This document shows, piece by piece, positions 38,673 to 46,473 of a stretch of 46,473 nt of DNA. Location: the NCBI RefSeq assembly GCF_021696945.1, contig NZ_JACYHE010000046.1, positions 1 through 46,473 on the forward strand, given 5' to 3'. This stretch comes from Streptomyces sp. JJ36. Lineage in GTDB: Bacteria > Actinomycetota > Actinomycetes > Streptomycetales > Streptomycetaceae. The notes beneath the pieces are model-generated. The model worked only from the letters and a program-made list of their open reading frames with translations, ran no database searches and was not told the origin of the DNA. Each line of letters opens with the position of its first letter. Position 1 is the first letter of the stretch. A program made the translations under genes and the position numbers.

Positions 38673-39716
38673 TCAGACGCCCCAGCGCAGGGCGGGGGTG
38701 TCCACCGGCGCGTCCCAGAGCTCCAGCATCTCCGCATCCGCCCGGCAGAGCGTCAGCGAAACTCCGGCCATGTCCAGGCTGGTGACGTAGTTCCCGACGA
38801 GCCGGCGTGCGATGCGGATCCCGCGGTCGGCGAGGGCCTCGGCGACCTCGCGGTAGACCACGTAGAGCTCCATCAGCGGGGTGCCGCCCAGGCCGTTCAC
38901 CAGGACCAGGGTCTCCTCGCCCGGGTCGAGCGGGCGGTCGGCGAGCAGGGCGTCCAGCATGCCGGTGACGATCTCTCGGGCCGGGCGGACCGGCTCCCGG
39001 CGGCGCCCCGGCTCGCCGTGGATGCCGACACCGACCTCCATCTCGTCCTCCGGCAGGTCGAACCCGGGGCGGCCGGCGGCCGGGGTGGTGCAGGCGGTGA
39101 GCGCGACGGCGAAGGAGCGGGACGCGGCGTTCACCACGCGAGCGGTGCGGGCGACCTCCGCCAGTCCGGCGCCGCGCTCCGCGAGCGCGCCCGCGATCTT
39201 CTCCACGAACAGGGTGGCGCCGGTGCCGCGGCGGCCCGCGGTGAAGGTGGAGTCCTGGACCGCGACGTCGTCGTCCACCAGCACCGTCTCGGTGCGGATG
39301 CCCTCGTCCTCGGCGAGTTCGGCGGCTACCTGGAAGTTGAGCACGTCGCCGGTGTAGTTCTTCACGACGAACAGCACGCCCGCGCCGGAGTCGACGGCAC
39401 GGGCCGCCGCCACGATCTGGTCCGGCACCGGGGAGGTGAAGACCTCGCCGGGACAGGCCGCGTCGAGCATGCCCGGGCCGACGAAACCGGCGTGCAGCGG
39501 CTCGTGTCCGGAGCCGCCGCCGGAGACCACCCCGACCTTCCCGGCACCGGCGGGCACGTCGGTGCCGCCGTGGGCGCCGCCGGCCTCCCGGGTGCCGTAC
39601 GTGCCGCGGGTGACGATGCGGACGGAAGGGTCCACGCCGAGCCCCGGGTGGGCCGCGGCCATCCCGGCAAGGGCGTCGTCGAGGACCGACTCGGGCGCGT
39701 TCACGAACTTCTTCAT
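38673..39716 (-). CDS. dhaK: Dihydroxyacetone kinase substrate-binding subunit DhaK
   Basis: This subunit binds dihydroxyacetone covalently through a His and receives phosphate from DhaL-ATP to make DHAP. The 347-aa protein has GGGSGHEPLHAGFVG (His71), NYTGDVLNF (Asp124) and the substrate-binding His233 in VGVGIHGEPG. It is slightly longer than E. coli DhaK because of an insert near residues 40-58 (REAGGAHGGTDVPAG). The ATG at 39716 has GAGGAG 6 nt upstream. The promoter (TTGACA-17-TAGCTT) lies at 39775-39803 with an operator directly downstream. It is the first gene of dhaK-dhaL-enzyme I. Confidence 0.95.
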   Translation of the reverse strand: MKKFVNAPESVLDDALAGMAAAHPGLGVDPSVRIVTRGTYGTREAGGAHGGTDVPAGAGKVGVVSGGGSGHEPLHAGFVGPGMLDAACPGEVFTSPVPDQIVAAARAVDSGAGVLFVVKNYTGDVLNFQVAAELAEDEGIRTETVLVDDDVAVQDSTFTAGRRGTGATLFVEKIAGALAERGAGLAEVARTARVVNAASRSFAVALTACTTPAAGRPGFDLPEDEMEVGVGIHGEPGRRREPVRPAREIVTGMLDALLADRPLDPGEETLVLVNGLGGTPLMELYVVYREVAEALADRGIRIARRLVGNYVTSLDMAGVSLTLCRADAEMLELWDAPVDTPALRWGV

Positions 39717-40051
39717 GCCGGGCTCCTCGGGGGGCTCCTCGCTGTGGCGTTCATCATGAATGAACGATGTTCGGAAGCTAAATGTCCAGCTCGTGACTGT
39801 CAAGGGGGGAGGACCGGCCCTGGGGAAACCCGGCCGCAACGCGCGCGGAAACCCGGGCGCAACCTGGGCGACGGTCCGTGCGGACCCGTGCGAACCCGGG
39901 GCCGGGCCGCCGGAAGGTCCCCGCCGGACCGCTCCGGACGGGGGCCCGGTGCCGCGCTCCCGTCCAGGGGCGGGCGGTGCCGGGGAGGCGACGGATGCGG
40001 GGCGCGTGCACGGAGGTAGCCGGCCGGTACGCACCCGCCCGGCCGCCGCCG
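39717..40051. promoter_or_regulatory. 335-bp region holding the dhaK promoter and operator
   Basis: On the minus strand TTGACA (39798-39803), a 17-bp spacer and TAGCTT (39775-39780) make one of the best promoters in the window. The dyad GTTC-N9-GAAC (39750-39766, with perfect GTTCAT/ATGAAC arms) sits just after the expected start. The remaining part up to the iclR stop (39804-40051) shows nothing recognisable. Confidence 0.75.
39750..39766. promoter_or_regulatory. IclR-type operator before dhaK (GTTC-N9-GAAC)
   Basis: GTTCATCATGAATGAAC is a 6-bp-arm perfect dyad with a 5-bp spacer. It shares the GTTC-N9-GAAC frame with the site at 40911-40927 before dhaM. A further GTTC follows at 39769-39772. 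Binding by the neighbouring IclR protein is inferred. Confidence 0.65.
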
Positions 40052-40864
40052 CTACGCGCTCGTCCGCCCGCCGGTGCCGCGGGGCGCCCCCAGGTCGCGG
40101 GAGAGGCTGCGGGCGGTCTCCCGCACCGCCACCGCGCGGTCCTGCCAGCTCCGTCCACCTGCCGCGCCCGGCGCCCCCGCCTGCTCCGCCCCGGCCAGCA
40201 CCCGCTCCACCGGCCCGACGATGCCCAGGGCCCCCGCCACCTCGCCCGAGCGGTCGAAGACCGGCGCCGCGATCCCCGCGTCGCCCAGTGCCGACTCCTG
40301 GTCCTCCAGGGCGTACCCGGTGCGCCGCACCTGCTCCAACTGCTCCGCGAGGACGTGCGGGTCCGTGATGCTCGCGCCGGTGAGCACCGCCAGTTCGCCG
40401 TCCAGCAGCCGCACCCGCTCCTCCTGCGGAGCGAACGCCACCACGGCCTTGCCGAGCGCGCAGGTGCTCCACGGGATGCTGGCGCCGACCTCGAGGATCT
40501 GCACCGCCCCCTCCGGGCGGAAGGCGTGGTGCACCACCAGCATGTGGTCGCCGTTCAGCACCGCCACCCAGACCGCCTCGCCGGTCTGTGAGGCGAGCAT
40601 GTCGGCCCAGGTCACCGAGCGGGTCCGGAGCTCCTGGGTGTCCAGGTAGGCGTTGCCGAGCAGCACCAGGTCGGGCCCGAGCTGGTATTTGGCGCTCTCC
40701 CGGTCCTGCACCACCAGCCCCTCGGCCTCCAGGGTGCGCAGCAGGGCGTGGGCCGTCGGCTTGGCGACGCCCATCCGGTCGGCCAGCTCGGTCACGCCCA
40801 GTCGCGGACCGCCGGTGGCGAGCTCCCGGAGGATGCGCGCTGCGCGCTGGACGGCCTGGACCAT
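40052..40864 (-). CDS. IclR-family regulator of the Dha-PTS genes
   Basis: This 270-aa IclR protein has an N-terminal winged HTH (about 3-65: VQAVQRAARILRELATGGPRLGVTELADRMGVAKPTAHALLRTLEAEGLV) and a C-terminal GAF-like effector domain (about 85-240: GEAVWVAVLNGDHMLVVHHAF, IPWSTCALGKAVVA, GIAAPVFDRSGEVAGALGIVGP). The ATG at 40864 follows GGGAG. It lies between dhaK (same strand, downstream) and dhaM (divergent), and both have the GTTC-N9-GAAC dyad, so it is the likely regulator of both. The ligand may be dihydroxyacetone or glycerol-derived; this is inference. Confidence 0.9.
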   Translation of the reverse strand: MVQAVQRAARILRELATGGPRLGVTELADRMGVAKPTAHALLRTLEAEGLVVQDRESAKYQLGPDLVLLGNAYLDTQELRTRSVTWADMLASQTGEAVWVAVLNGDHMLVVHHAFRPEGAVQILEVGASIPWSTCALGKAVVAFAPQEERVRLLDGELAVLTGASITDPHVLAEQLEQVRRTGYALEDQESALGDAGIAAPVFDRSGEVAGALGIVGPVERVLAGAEQAGAPGAAGGRSWQDRAVAVRETARSLSRDLGAPRGTGGRTSA

Positions 40865-40910
40865 GTGGCGTCTCCCGAGTGAGCGGCCTTGAGGTTTCCC
40901 GGTTTTCCGG

Positions 40911-40927
40911 GTTCGGTATTGCTGAAC
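40911..40927 (+). promoter_or_regulatory. IclR-type operator before dhaM (GTTC-N9-GAAC)
   Basis: GTTCGGTATTGCTGAAC has the same arm spacing as the dhaK site. It overlaps the -35 of the dhaM promoter (TTGCTG 40919-40924, 17-bp spacer, TAGTAT 40942-40947). It also lies in front of iclR on the other strand, so autoregulation is possible. Confidence 0.62.
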
Positions 40928-40955
40928 GGGGTTCCGGAATTTAGTATCCCCGTTC

Positions 40956-41348
40956 ATGACCAGTTCAGTCGGCATCGTACTCGTGTCGCACAGTGCGGAA
41001 CTCGCGCGCGGAGCACGCGCGCTGGCCGGGCAGATCGGCTCGGAGTCCGTGCCGCTCGCCGTCGCCGGCGGCACCGACGAGGGCGGGATCGGCACCAGCT
41101 ACGAGCTCGTGCGCGCCGCCCTGGAGGAGGCAGACCGCGGGGCGGGCGTCGTGGTCCTGCCGGACCTTGGCAGCTCCGTCCTCACCACCCGCACGGTCCT
41201 GGAGGACCACCCCCGTCCCGACGTCCGGATCGCCGACGCCCCCTTCGTGGAGGGGGCGGTCGCCGCCGTCGTCACCGCCGCATCCGGCGCCGGTCTGGAT
41301 GCCGTCACCCGCGCCGCCGAGGAGGCCCGCCATGCCGACAAGCTCTGA
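40956..41348 (+). CDS. dhaM: Dihydroxyacetone kinase phosphotransfer subunit DhaM (EIIA-like only)
   Basis: This 130-aa mannose-type EIIA domain takes phosphate from HPr and passes it to ADP on DhaL. Landmarks: IVLVSHSAELARG (phospho-His12), GGTDEGGIGTSYE, VVVLPDLGSSVL. It is EIIA only, whereas E. coli DhaM is a fusion of EIIA, HPr and part of enzyme I; here those parts are separate genes (41332-41592 and 36093-37904). The TAGTAT -10 ends 8 bp before the ATG, so the mRNA is probably leaderless. It overlaps HPr by 17 bp. Confidence 0.93.
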   Translation: MTSSVGIVLVSHSAELARGARALAGQIGSESVPLAVAGGTDEGGIGTSYELVRAALEEADRGAGVVVLPDLGSSVLTTRTVLEDHPRPDVRIADAPFVEGAVAAVVTAASGAGLDAVTRAAEEARHADKL

Positions 41349-41592
41349 GACGAGCGTCGTGCTCCCCGCCCACCTGCACGCCCGTCCCGCCGGGCAGCTC
41401 GCCCAGGCCGCGGGACGCTTCAGCAGCGCCGTCCAGCTCGACTACGAGGGGCAGACCATCAATCCCACGGGTGTGCTGGCCGTGATGGCGCTGGGAGCGA
41501 CGGCGGGGAAGACCGTGGTGGTGCGGGCCGAGGGGGAGGACGCCGAGGAGGCGGTCTCCGCCCTGGCCGAGATCCTGACCCGCGCCGAGTAG
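41332..41592 (+). CDS. HPr-family phosphocarrier protein
   Basis: This 86-aa HPr has phospho-His16 in LPAHLHARPAGQLAQAAGRF. The regulatory-Ser region (INPTGVLAVMALGATAGK) has Thr or Gly where firmicute HPr has Ser46, so HPr-kinase control is unlikely. The ATG at 41332 has GGAGG 6 nt upstream inside the end of dhaM, so the two are translationally coupled. The specific role as carrier between the dedicated enzyme I and DhaM is inferred from context. Confidence 0.94.
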   Translation: MPTSSETSVVLPAHLHARPAGQLAQAAGRFSSAVQLDYEGQTINPTGVLAVMALGATAGKTVVVRAEGEDAEEAVSALAEILTRAE

Positions 41593-41629
41593 TCCCGCGG
41601 ACCTCCGCCCCGCGCCCCGCTCGCGGCCA

Positions 41630-41681
41630 CCGACGACGTGGGCCCGCGCCCCCGGCCGGGGGCGCGGGCCCACGTCGTCGG
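41630..41681. terminator. 52-bp perfect palindrome between HPr and ohr
   Basis: Two 26-bp arms (41630-41655 and 41656-41681) are exact reverse complements with no spacer. It lies between convergent genes, 37 bp after HPr and 60 bp before the end of ohr. It has no T-tract. It is most likely a bidirectional terminator of unusual perfection. Confidence 0.75.
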
Positions 41682-41741
41682 CGCGCGGCGGCGTTCATGC
41701 GCGCCTCGTTCGCGCGCGGCGCCGTTCACTTCCCCTGCCGG

Positions 41742-42152
41742 TCACTCCACGACGATGTCGACCGGGATGTTCCCCTGCGTCGCCCGGGAGTACGGGCAGA
41801 CCTGGTGGGCCTGCTTGACCAGCAGCCGGCCCGTCTCGCCGGCCAGCGCCTCCGGCAGCTCGACGCGCAGCGTCACGGCGAGGCCGAAGCCCGGGCCGTC
41901 CTTGTGGAGGCCGACCTCCGCCGTCACCGAGGCGTCGCCGGTGTCGGCCTTCGCCTGCCGTCCGACCAGCGCCAGCGCGCTGGCGAAGCAGGCCGCGTAG
42001 CCCGCGGCGAAGAGCTGTTCGGGATTGGTGCCCTGGCCGTCGCCCCCCAGGGCCGGCGGCATGGCCAGCGGCACGTCCAGCCGGCCGTCCGAGCTCACGG
42101 CCCGTCCGTCCCGGCCTGCGGCGGTGGCGACGGCGGTGTACAGCGCGTCCAT
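41742..42152 (-). CDS. ohr: Organic hydroperoxide resistance protein Ohr
   Basis: This 136-aa OsmC/Ohr-fold thiol peroxidase reduces organic hydroperoxides. Both catalytic cysteines are in place: Cys55 in GYAACFASAL and Cys119 in VCPYSRATQGN. N-terminal landmarks are LYTAVATAAGRDGRAVSSDG and TNPEQLFAAGYAACF. The ATG at 42152 has GGAG 9 nt upstream; the longer frame has no conserved start. It is divergent from ohrR with an AT-rich operator between them. Confidence 0.95.
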   Translation of the reverse strand: MDALYTAVATAAGRDGRAVSSDGRLDVPLAMPPALGGDGQGTNPEQLFAAGYAACFASALALVGRQAKADTGDASVTAEVGLHKDGPGFGLAVTLRVELPEALAGETGRLLVKQAHQVCPYSRATQGNIPVDIVVE

Positions 42153-42282
42153 ACGGAGTGCTCCTTCTTCTCGTCCGGCGACTCGCCGGCCTCTCCCGTC
42201 CGGGGTCCCGGCAGGTCTCGTCCGGTGTGCGGGGGCGGTGGCCGGTCGTCCGGCACCGCCACGCCTCCCAGGGAGTAGAGCA

Positions 42283-42317
42283 CACAATTAAGTTGTGCAC
42301 AACTAAATCGCGCAGGC
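42283..42317. promoter_or_regulatory. OhrR operators between ohr and ohrR
   Basis: The inverted repeat CACAATTAAGTTGTG (42283-42297) is followed by a second similar half-dyad GCACAACTAAATCGCGC (42298-42314). AT-rich TTGT/ACAA dyads are the normal OhrR target. On the minus strand the element overlaps a TTGTGC-17-TCTACT promoter for ohr. TATCCT (42319-42324) is a likely -10 for ohrR. Confidence 0.7.
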
Positions 42318-42330
42318 GTATCCTGAGGGC

Positions 42331-42840
42331 ATGACGACGCTCCCCGAGGTCCCGGACGAGGAGCTGCTGCGCCTGGACCACCAGCTCTGCTTCTCCCTGC
42401 ACGCCGCCTCACGGGCCTTCGGCAGCCGCTACCGCGTCCTGCTGAAGGAGCTCGGTCTGACCTACCCCCAGTACCTGGTCATGCTGGTGCTGTGGGAGCA
42501 CGGAGAGCTGCCCGTGAAGCAGATCGGCGCGCACCTGCGGCTGGACTCCGGGACCCTCTCGCCCCTGCTCAAGCGGCTGCAGGCGGCCGGACTCGTCCGG
42601 CGGGCGCGGAGCGCCGAGGACGAGCGCTCGGTCACCGTCGCGCTCACCGAGGACGGCGCCGCCCTCCGTGAGCGGGCCCGCCTCGTCCCGCGGCGGATCC
42701 TCGCCGGCACCGGCCTCTCCCTGGAGGAGATCCGCACCCTGCGCGGCCTCGTCGACCGCGTGACCGCGGAACTGGACGCGGCCGGGGACGCCGCGGATCC
42801 CCACCACGCCGGGGACGCACCGGACGGCGCCGGCCACTGA
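42331..42840 (+). CDS. ohrR: MarR-family organic peroxide sensor OhrR
   Basis: This 169-aa MarR repressor is inactivated by organic hydroperoxides. The reactive Cys20 lies in the family motif LDHQLCFSLHAASRAF, and the HTH is in PVKQIGAHLRLDSGTLSPLLKRLQAAGLVRRARSAEDERSV. The C-terminal tail (about 148-169) is Gly/Asp/Ala/His-rich and not part of the fold. The ATG at 42331 lies 6 nt after a TATCCT -10, so translation is near-leaderless, with only GAGGG between. It controls the divergent ohr. Confidence 0.94.
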   Translation: MTTLPEVPDEELLRLDHQLCFSLHAASRAFGSRYRVLLKELGLTYPQYLVMLVLWEHGELPVKQIGAHLRLDSGTLSPLLKRLQAAGLVRRARSAEDERSVTVALTEDGAALRERARLVPRRILAGTGLSLEEIRTLRGLVDRVTAELDAAGDAADPHHAGDAPDGAGH

Positions 42841-42845
42841 GCCTC

Positions 42846-42901
42846 CCCGGGGCCCGCGCGGCCCGTACCCGTCCCGTAGCGGTGCGCAGCGCGGCCCCGG
42901 G
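42846..42901. terminator. Hairpin between convergent ohrR and bkdR
   Basis: A 13-bp GC stem with one bulged C (42846-42859 with 42889-42901) and a 29-nt loop lies between the convergent genes. Confidence 0.5.
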
Positions 42902-42916
42902 CTCCGCCGCGGACCG

Positions 42917-43456
42917 TCACGGCTCCGGGTCGAGGTCGGTCTCCTCGAACACCAGCAGCGTCCGCGTGCTCAGCACCTCCGGGATCGCCTGGATGCGGGT
43001 CAGCACCAGGTCGCGCAGCGACCGGTTGTCCACCGTGTGCACCAGCAGCAGCACGTCGAAGTCGCCGCCGACCAGCGCCATGTGGGCCGCCCCGGGCAGC
43101 TCCCGCAGCCGCTCCCGCACGGCCCGCCAGGAGTCCTGCACGATCTTCAGCGTGATGTACGCCGAGGTGCCGTGCCCCGCGCGCTCCTGGTCTATCCGGG
43201 CGCTGAAACCGCGTATCACCCCGTCGTCGAGCAACCGGTTGATGCGGGCGTAGGCGTTGGCCCGGGAGACATGGACCTTCTCCGCCACGGACCGCACCGA
43301 GGCACGCCCGTCCGCGCGCAGCAGCCGGAGGATCTCCCGGTCCACGGCGTCCAGCGGCCGTACGGGCGGCCGGGGCGGCTCCTCCGCTCCGGGACCGGCC
43401 GCCGCGCCGGCGCCGATCCCGTCACCCGTGAAGCTGGCCATTTGTTCGTCCGGCAT
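42917..43456 (-). CDS. bkdR: AsnC/Lrp-family regulator, probable BkdR
   Basis: This 179-aa Lrp/AsnC protein has a Pro/Gly/Ala-rich N-terminus (about 1-30), a HTH (about 33-85: LDAVDREILRLLRADGRASVRSVAEKVHVSRANAYARINRLLDDG) and a C-terminal RAM ligand-binding domain (about 95-170). The ATG at 43456 has GGAGG about 10 nt upstream; an internal ATG (43441) lacks a ribosome site. It is divergent from the bkd operon, the usual place of the regulator that responds to branched-chain amino or keto acids. Confidence 0.88.
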   Translation of the reverse strand: MPDEQMASFTGDGIGAGAAAGPGAEEPPRPPVRPLDAVDREILRLLRADGRASVRSVAEKVHVSRANAYARINRLLDDGVIRGFSARIDQERAGHGTSAYITLKIVQDSWRAVRERLRELPGAAHMALVGGDFDVLLLVHTVDNRSLRDLVLTRIQAIPEVLSTRTLLVFEETDLDPEP

Positions 43457-43514
43457 GCCGGAACGCCTCCCCTCCGTGGACGCCTTGCCCTCAGGGAACG
43501 GCCTGTGCAGCCAT

Positions 43515-43523
43515 TTGTCCACA
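43515..43523 (+). promoter_or_regulatory. DnaA-box match upstream of bkdA
   Basis: TTGTCCACA is an exact match to the Streptomyces DnaA box, within a CCTGTG/CACAGG inverted repeat in the bkdR-bkdA divergent region. A single box may be chance. Confidence 0.3.
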
Positions 43524-43557
43524 GGCCGCCCGCGGGCGTAGCCAAAATGTGCGCGCG

Positions 43558-43571
43558 ACCGAACAATCGGT
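43558..43571. promoter_or_regulatory. ACCGA-N4-TCGGT dyad before bkdA
   Basis: This dyad lies 75 bp before the E1 alpha start. Extended to 18 bp (43558-43575) it matches the paa operator at 15 positions. It could be a site for the TetR protein of the paa genes or for another regulator. Confidence 0.5.
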
Positions 43572-43646
43572 AGGGGAGCCCACGAGGCCTCCCGTCGCTG
43601 TGCTCTGCCCTGCCTGCGGCCGCCGCCCACGAGGAGGTGCTCACCC

Positions 43647-44872
43647 ATGACGGTCCTCGAGCAGCCCGGTACCTACCGGCTCTCCCCGCCGCCCGCCTGG
43701 CGTCCCCGCCGGGAGCCGGGCCCCCTGCTGCCGGACGCGGAGCCGTACCGGCTGCTGGGCACCGACGCGGAACTCGACCCCGAGCTGCTGCTGCGGCTGC
43801 ACCGCGCCCTGGTGCACGGCCGCCGCTACAACCAGCAGGCCACCGCCCTCACCCGGCAGGGCCGGCTCGCCGTCTACCCCTCCTCCACCGGCCAGGAGGC
43901 GTGCGAGATCGGCGCCGCGCTGGTGCTCCAGGAGCGCGACTGGCTCTTCCCGAGCTACCGCGACACCCTCGCCGCCGTGGCCCGCGGCCTGGACCCGGTC
44001 GAGGTGCTGTCGCTGCTCCGCGGCGACTGGCACAGCGGCTACGACCCGCGCGCGACCCGCGTCGCGCCGCTGTGCACCCCGCTGGCCACCCAGCTCCCGC
44101 ACGCCGTGGGCCTGGCGCACGCCGCCCGGCTGCGCGGCGACGACGTGGTGGCGCTGGCCATGGTCGGCGACGGCGGCACCAGCGAGGGCGACTTCCACGA
44201 GGCGCTGAACTTCGCCGCCGTCTGGCAGGCCCCCGTCGTCTTCCTGGTGCAGAACAACGGCTTCGCCATCTCCGTCCCGCTCGCCAAGCAGACCGCCGCC
44301 CCCTCCCTCGCGCACAAGGGCGTCGGCTACGGCATGCCCGGCCGCCTGGTGGACGGCAACGACGCGCCCGCGGTGCACGCGGTGCTGAGCGAGGCCGTGG
44401 AGCGGGCCCGCAGCGGCGGCGGCCCGACGCTGGTGGAGGCGGTGACCTACCGCGTCGAGGCGCACACCAACGCCGACGACGCCACCCGCTACCGCGGCGA
44501 CGACGAGGTGGCCACCTGGCGCGAGCACGACCCGATCACCCTCCTGGAGCGCGAGCTGCGCGCCCGCGACCTGCTGGACGACACGACGCAGGAGCGTGCG
44601 ACGCGGGAGGCCGAGGAGATGGCCGCGGCCCTCCGCGGCCGGATGAACCAGGACCCGGAGCTGGAGCCGATGGACCTCTTCACCGACGTCTACGAGCAGC
44701 AGACCGCCCAGCTCCGCGAGCAGGCCGCCCGGCTGCGCGCCGAGCTGGCCGCCGAGGCCGCGGAGGCCGCCGGGACCGCCGGTCAGGGCGCGACCGGCCA
44801 CGGCGAGCAGACCGGCCACCGGCAGCAGGCGCAGGGAGAGCAGGGAGAGCAGGGACCTCAGGGAGCAGCCCG

Positions 44873-44876
<4 letters not shown>
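43647..44876 (+). CDS. bkdA: Branched-chain 2-oxoacid dehydrogenase E1 alpha
   Basis: This thiamine diphosphate-dependent subunit decarboxylates 2-oxoacids from Val, Leu and Ile, making acyl-CoA starters for branched fatty acids and polyketides. The 409-aa protein has the ThDP motif GDGGTSEGDFHEALNFAAV ending in LVQNN, and phosphorylation-loop-like YRVEAHTNADDATRYR. The C-terminal tail (about 370-409) is Gln/Gly/Glu-rich with short repeats. The ATG at 43647 has GAGGAGG upstream. The stop overlaps E1 beta by 4 bp. Confidence 0.94.
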
Positions 44877-45924
<1,048 letters not shown>

Positions 45925-45925
<1 letters not shown>

Positions 45926-46473
45926 TGGCGGAGGTCCGCGAGTTCGCCCTGCCGGATCTCGGCGAGGGGCTGACCGAGGCGACGATCACCCACTGGCTGG
46001 TGGACGTCGGCGAGGTCGTCGCCGTGGACCAGCCCGTGGTCGAGGTCGAGACGGCCAAGGCGATGGTCGAGGTGCCCTGCCCGCACGCCGGCGTGATCAC
46101 CGCGCGCTACGGCGACGAGGGCGACGAGGTGCCGGTCGGCACCCCCCTGGTGACCGTCGCCGTCGGCGCCGAGCCCGGCACCGCGGCGGCCGCCCCCACC
46201 TCCGGGAACGGCGCCGAACCCGCCCGCACCGCCGGTGAGCGGACCGGGGCGGACTCCGGCGAGCAGGGCTCCGGCAACGTCCTCGTCGGCTACGGCACCC
46301 AGGCCCCCTCGGGCCGCCGCCGCGGCCGGGTCCGGGGCGGCCCCCACCCGCCCGGCGGGCCCGCGGTCACCCCGGGCCGCACCGCCACGCCCCCCGCCGC
46401 CCCGCAGCCCGCCGCCACCGCCCCCGGGGACGTGGGCGGCGAGGCCGCCGCAGGCACCGCGCCCCCCGGCGCC
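45925..46473 (+). CDS. bkdC: Dihydrolipoamide acyltransferase E2, 3'-truncated by window edge
   Basis: This is the acyltransferase core of the branched-chain complex. The visible 183 codons hold one lipoyl domain (about 3-80: FALPDLGEGLTEATITHWLVDVGE, lipoyl-Lys45 in ETAKAMVEV) and a Pro/Ala/Gly-rich linker with a GSGNVLVGYGTQ block typical of Streptomyces E2. The peripheral-subunit-binding and catalytic domains lie beyond the window. The ATG at 45925 shares one base with the E1 beta stop (TGATG); a GTG at 45922 is an alternative start. Confidence 0.93.

Noticed and set aside
39760..40368. 202-codon plus-strand frame after the dhaK promoter
   Set aside because: It starts within the dhaK operator and runs antisense into iclR. 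It has a Pro/Arg/Ala-rich translation and no ribosome binding site.

Overview
The window is very GC-rich, uses GTG starts and GGAGG-type ribosome binding sites freely, and carries gene sets typical of the Streptomyces chromosome core: class E sortases beside pknB, and the fhaA-fhaB-pstP-ftsW-pbpA cell-wall and division operon. It is therefore most likely a Streptomyces or close relative, from the central part of a linear chromosome. No rRNA, transposase, integrase, CRISPR array or secondary-metabolite core enzyme was seen.

Layout. (1) 1-10.0 kb: two class E sortases (the first cut by the window edge) converge on a leftward operon encoding two FHA proteins, a PP2C phosphatase, FtsW, PbpA and the PASTA kinase PknB, which together are a growth and peptidoglycan Ser/Thr-phosphorylation module. 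(2) 10.24 kb: tRNA-Leu(CAG) with a strong hairpin behind it. (3) 10.5-21.9 kb: a compact island resembling the mycobacterial DosR (dormancy/hypoxia) regulon. It has a DevS/DosS-like heme-GAF histidine kinase, a DevR/DosR-like regulator, and two copies each of a tandem universal stress protein, a stand-alone cyclic-nucleotide-binding-fold protein, a CBS-CBS-BON protein and an Acg-type nitroreductase-like protein, plus an Rv1733c-like membrane protein. The two USP genes carry the same DosR-like box at nearly the same distance from their start codons. (4) 22-26.5 kb: an FMN azoreductase/quinone reductase divergent from an HxlR redox regulator, a DUF2252 kinase-like protein, a J-domain-like coiled-coil protein and a single-domain rhodanese.

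(5) 26.6-36 kb: the phenylacetyl-CoA epoxidase operon paaABCDE (leftward), a DUF5819/HTTM membrane pair, a SpoU-type RNA methyltransferase, the aldehyde dehydrogenase paaN and a TetR regulator. An identical 18-bp dyad lies in front of both paaA and paaN, and a 15/18 match lies in front of the bkd operon. (6) 36-41.6 kb: a self-contained PEP-dependent dihydroxyacetone kinase system: dhaK, dhaL and a dedicated enzyme I leftward, an IclR regulator, and dhaM plus a dedicated HPr rightward. Good promoters here overlap a shared GTTC-N9-GAAC operator. The unit ends at a 52-bp perfect palindrome. (7) 41.7-42.8 kb: the Ohr peroxidase and its divergent OhrR repressor. (8) 42.9 kb to the end: an AsnC/Lrp regulator divergent from a branched-chain 2-oxoacid dehydrogenase operon (E1 alpha, E1 beta, E2), with E2 cut by the window edge.

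The most unusual material is the tRNA-adjacent dormancy island with its doubled effector set, the PTS-Dha regulon, and short tandem repeats that cover the stop codons of three genes (the DevR-like regulator, paaN and the TetR gene). All functional calls rest on motif reading by eye; no database search was run.
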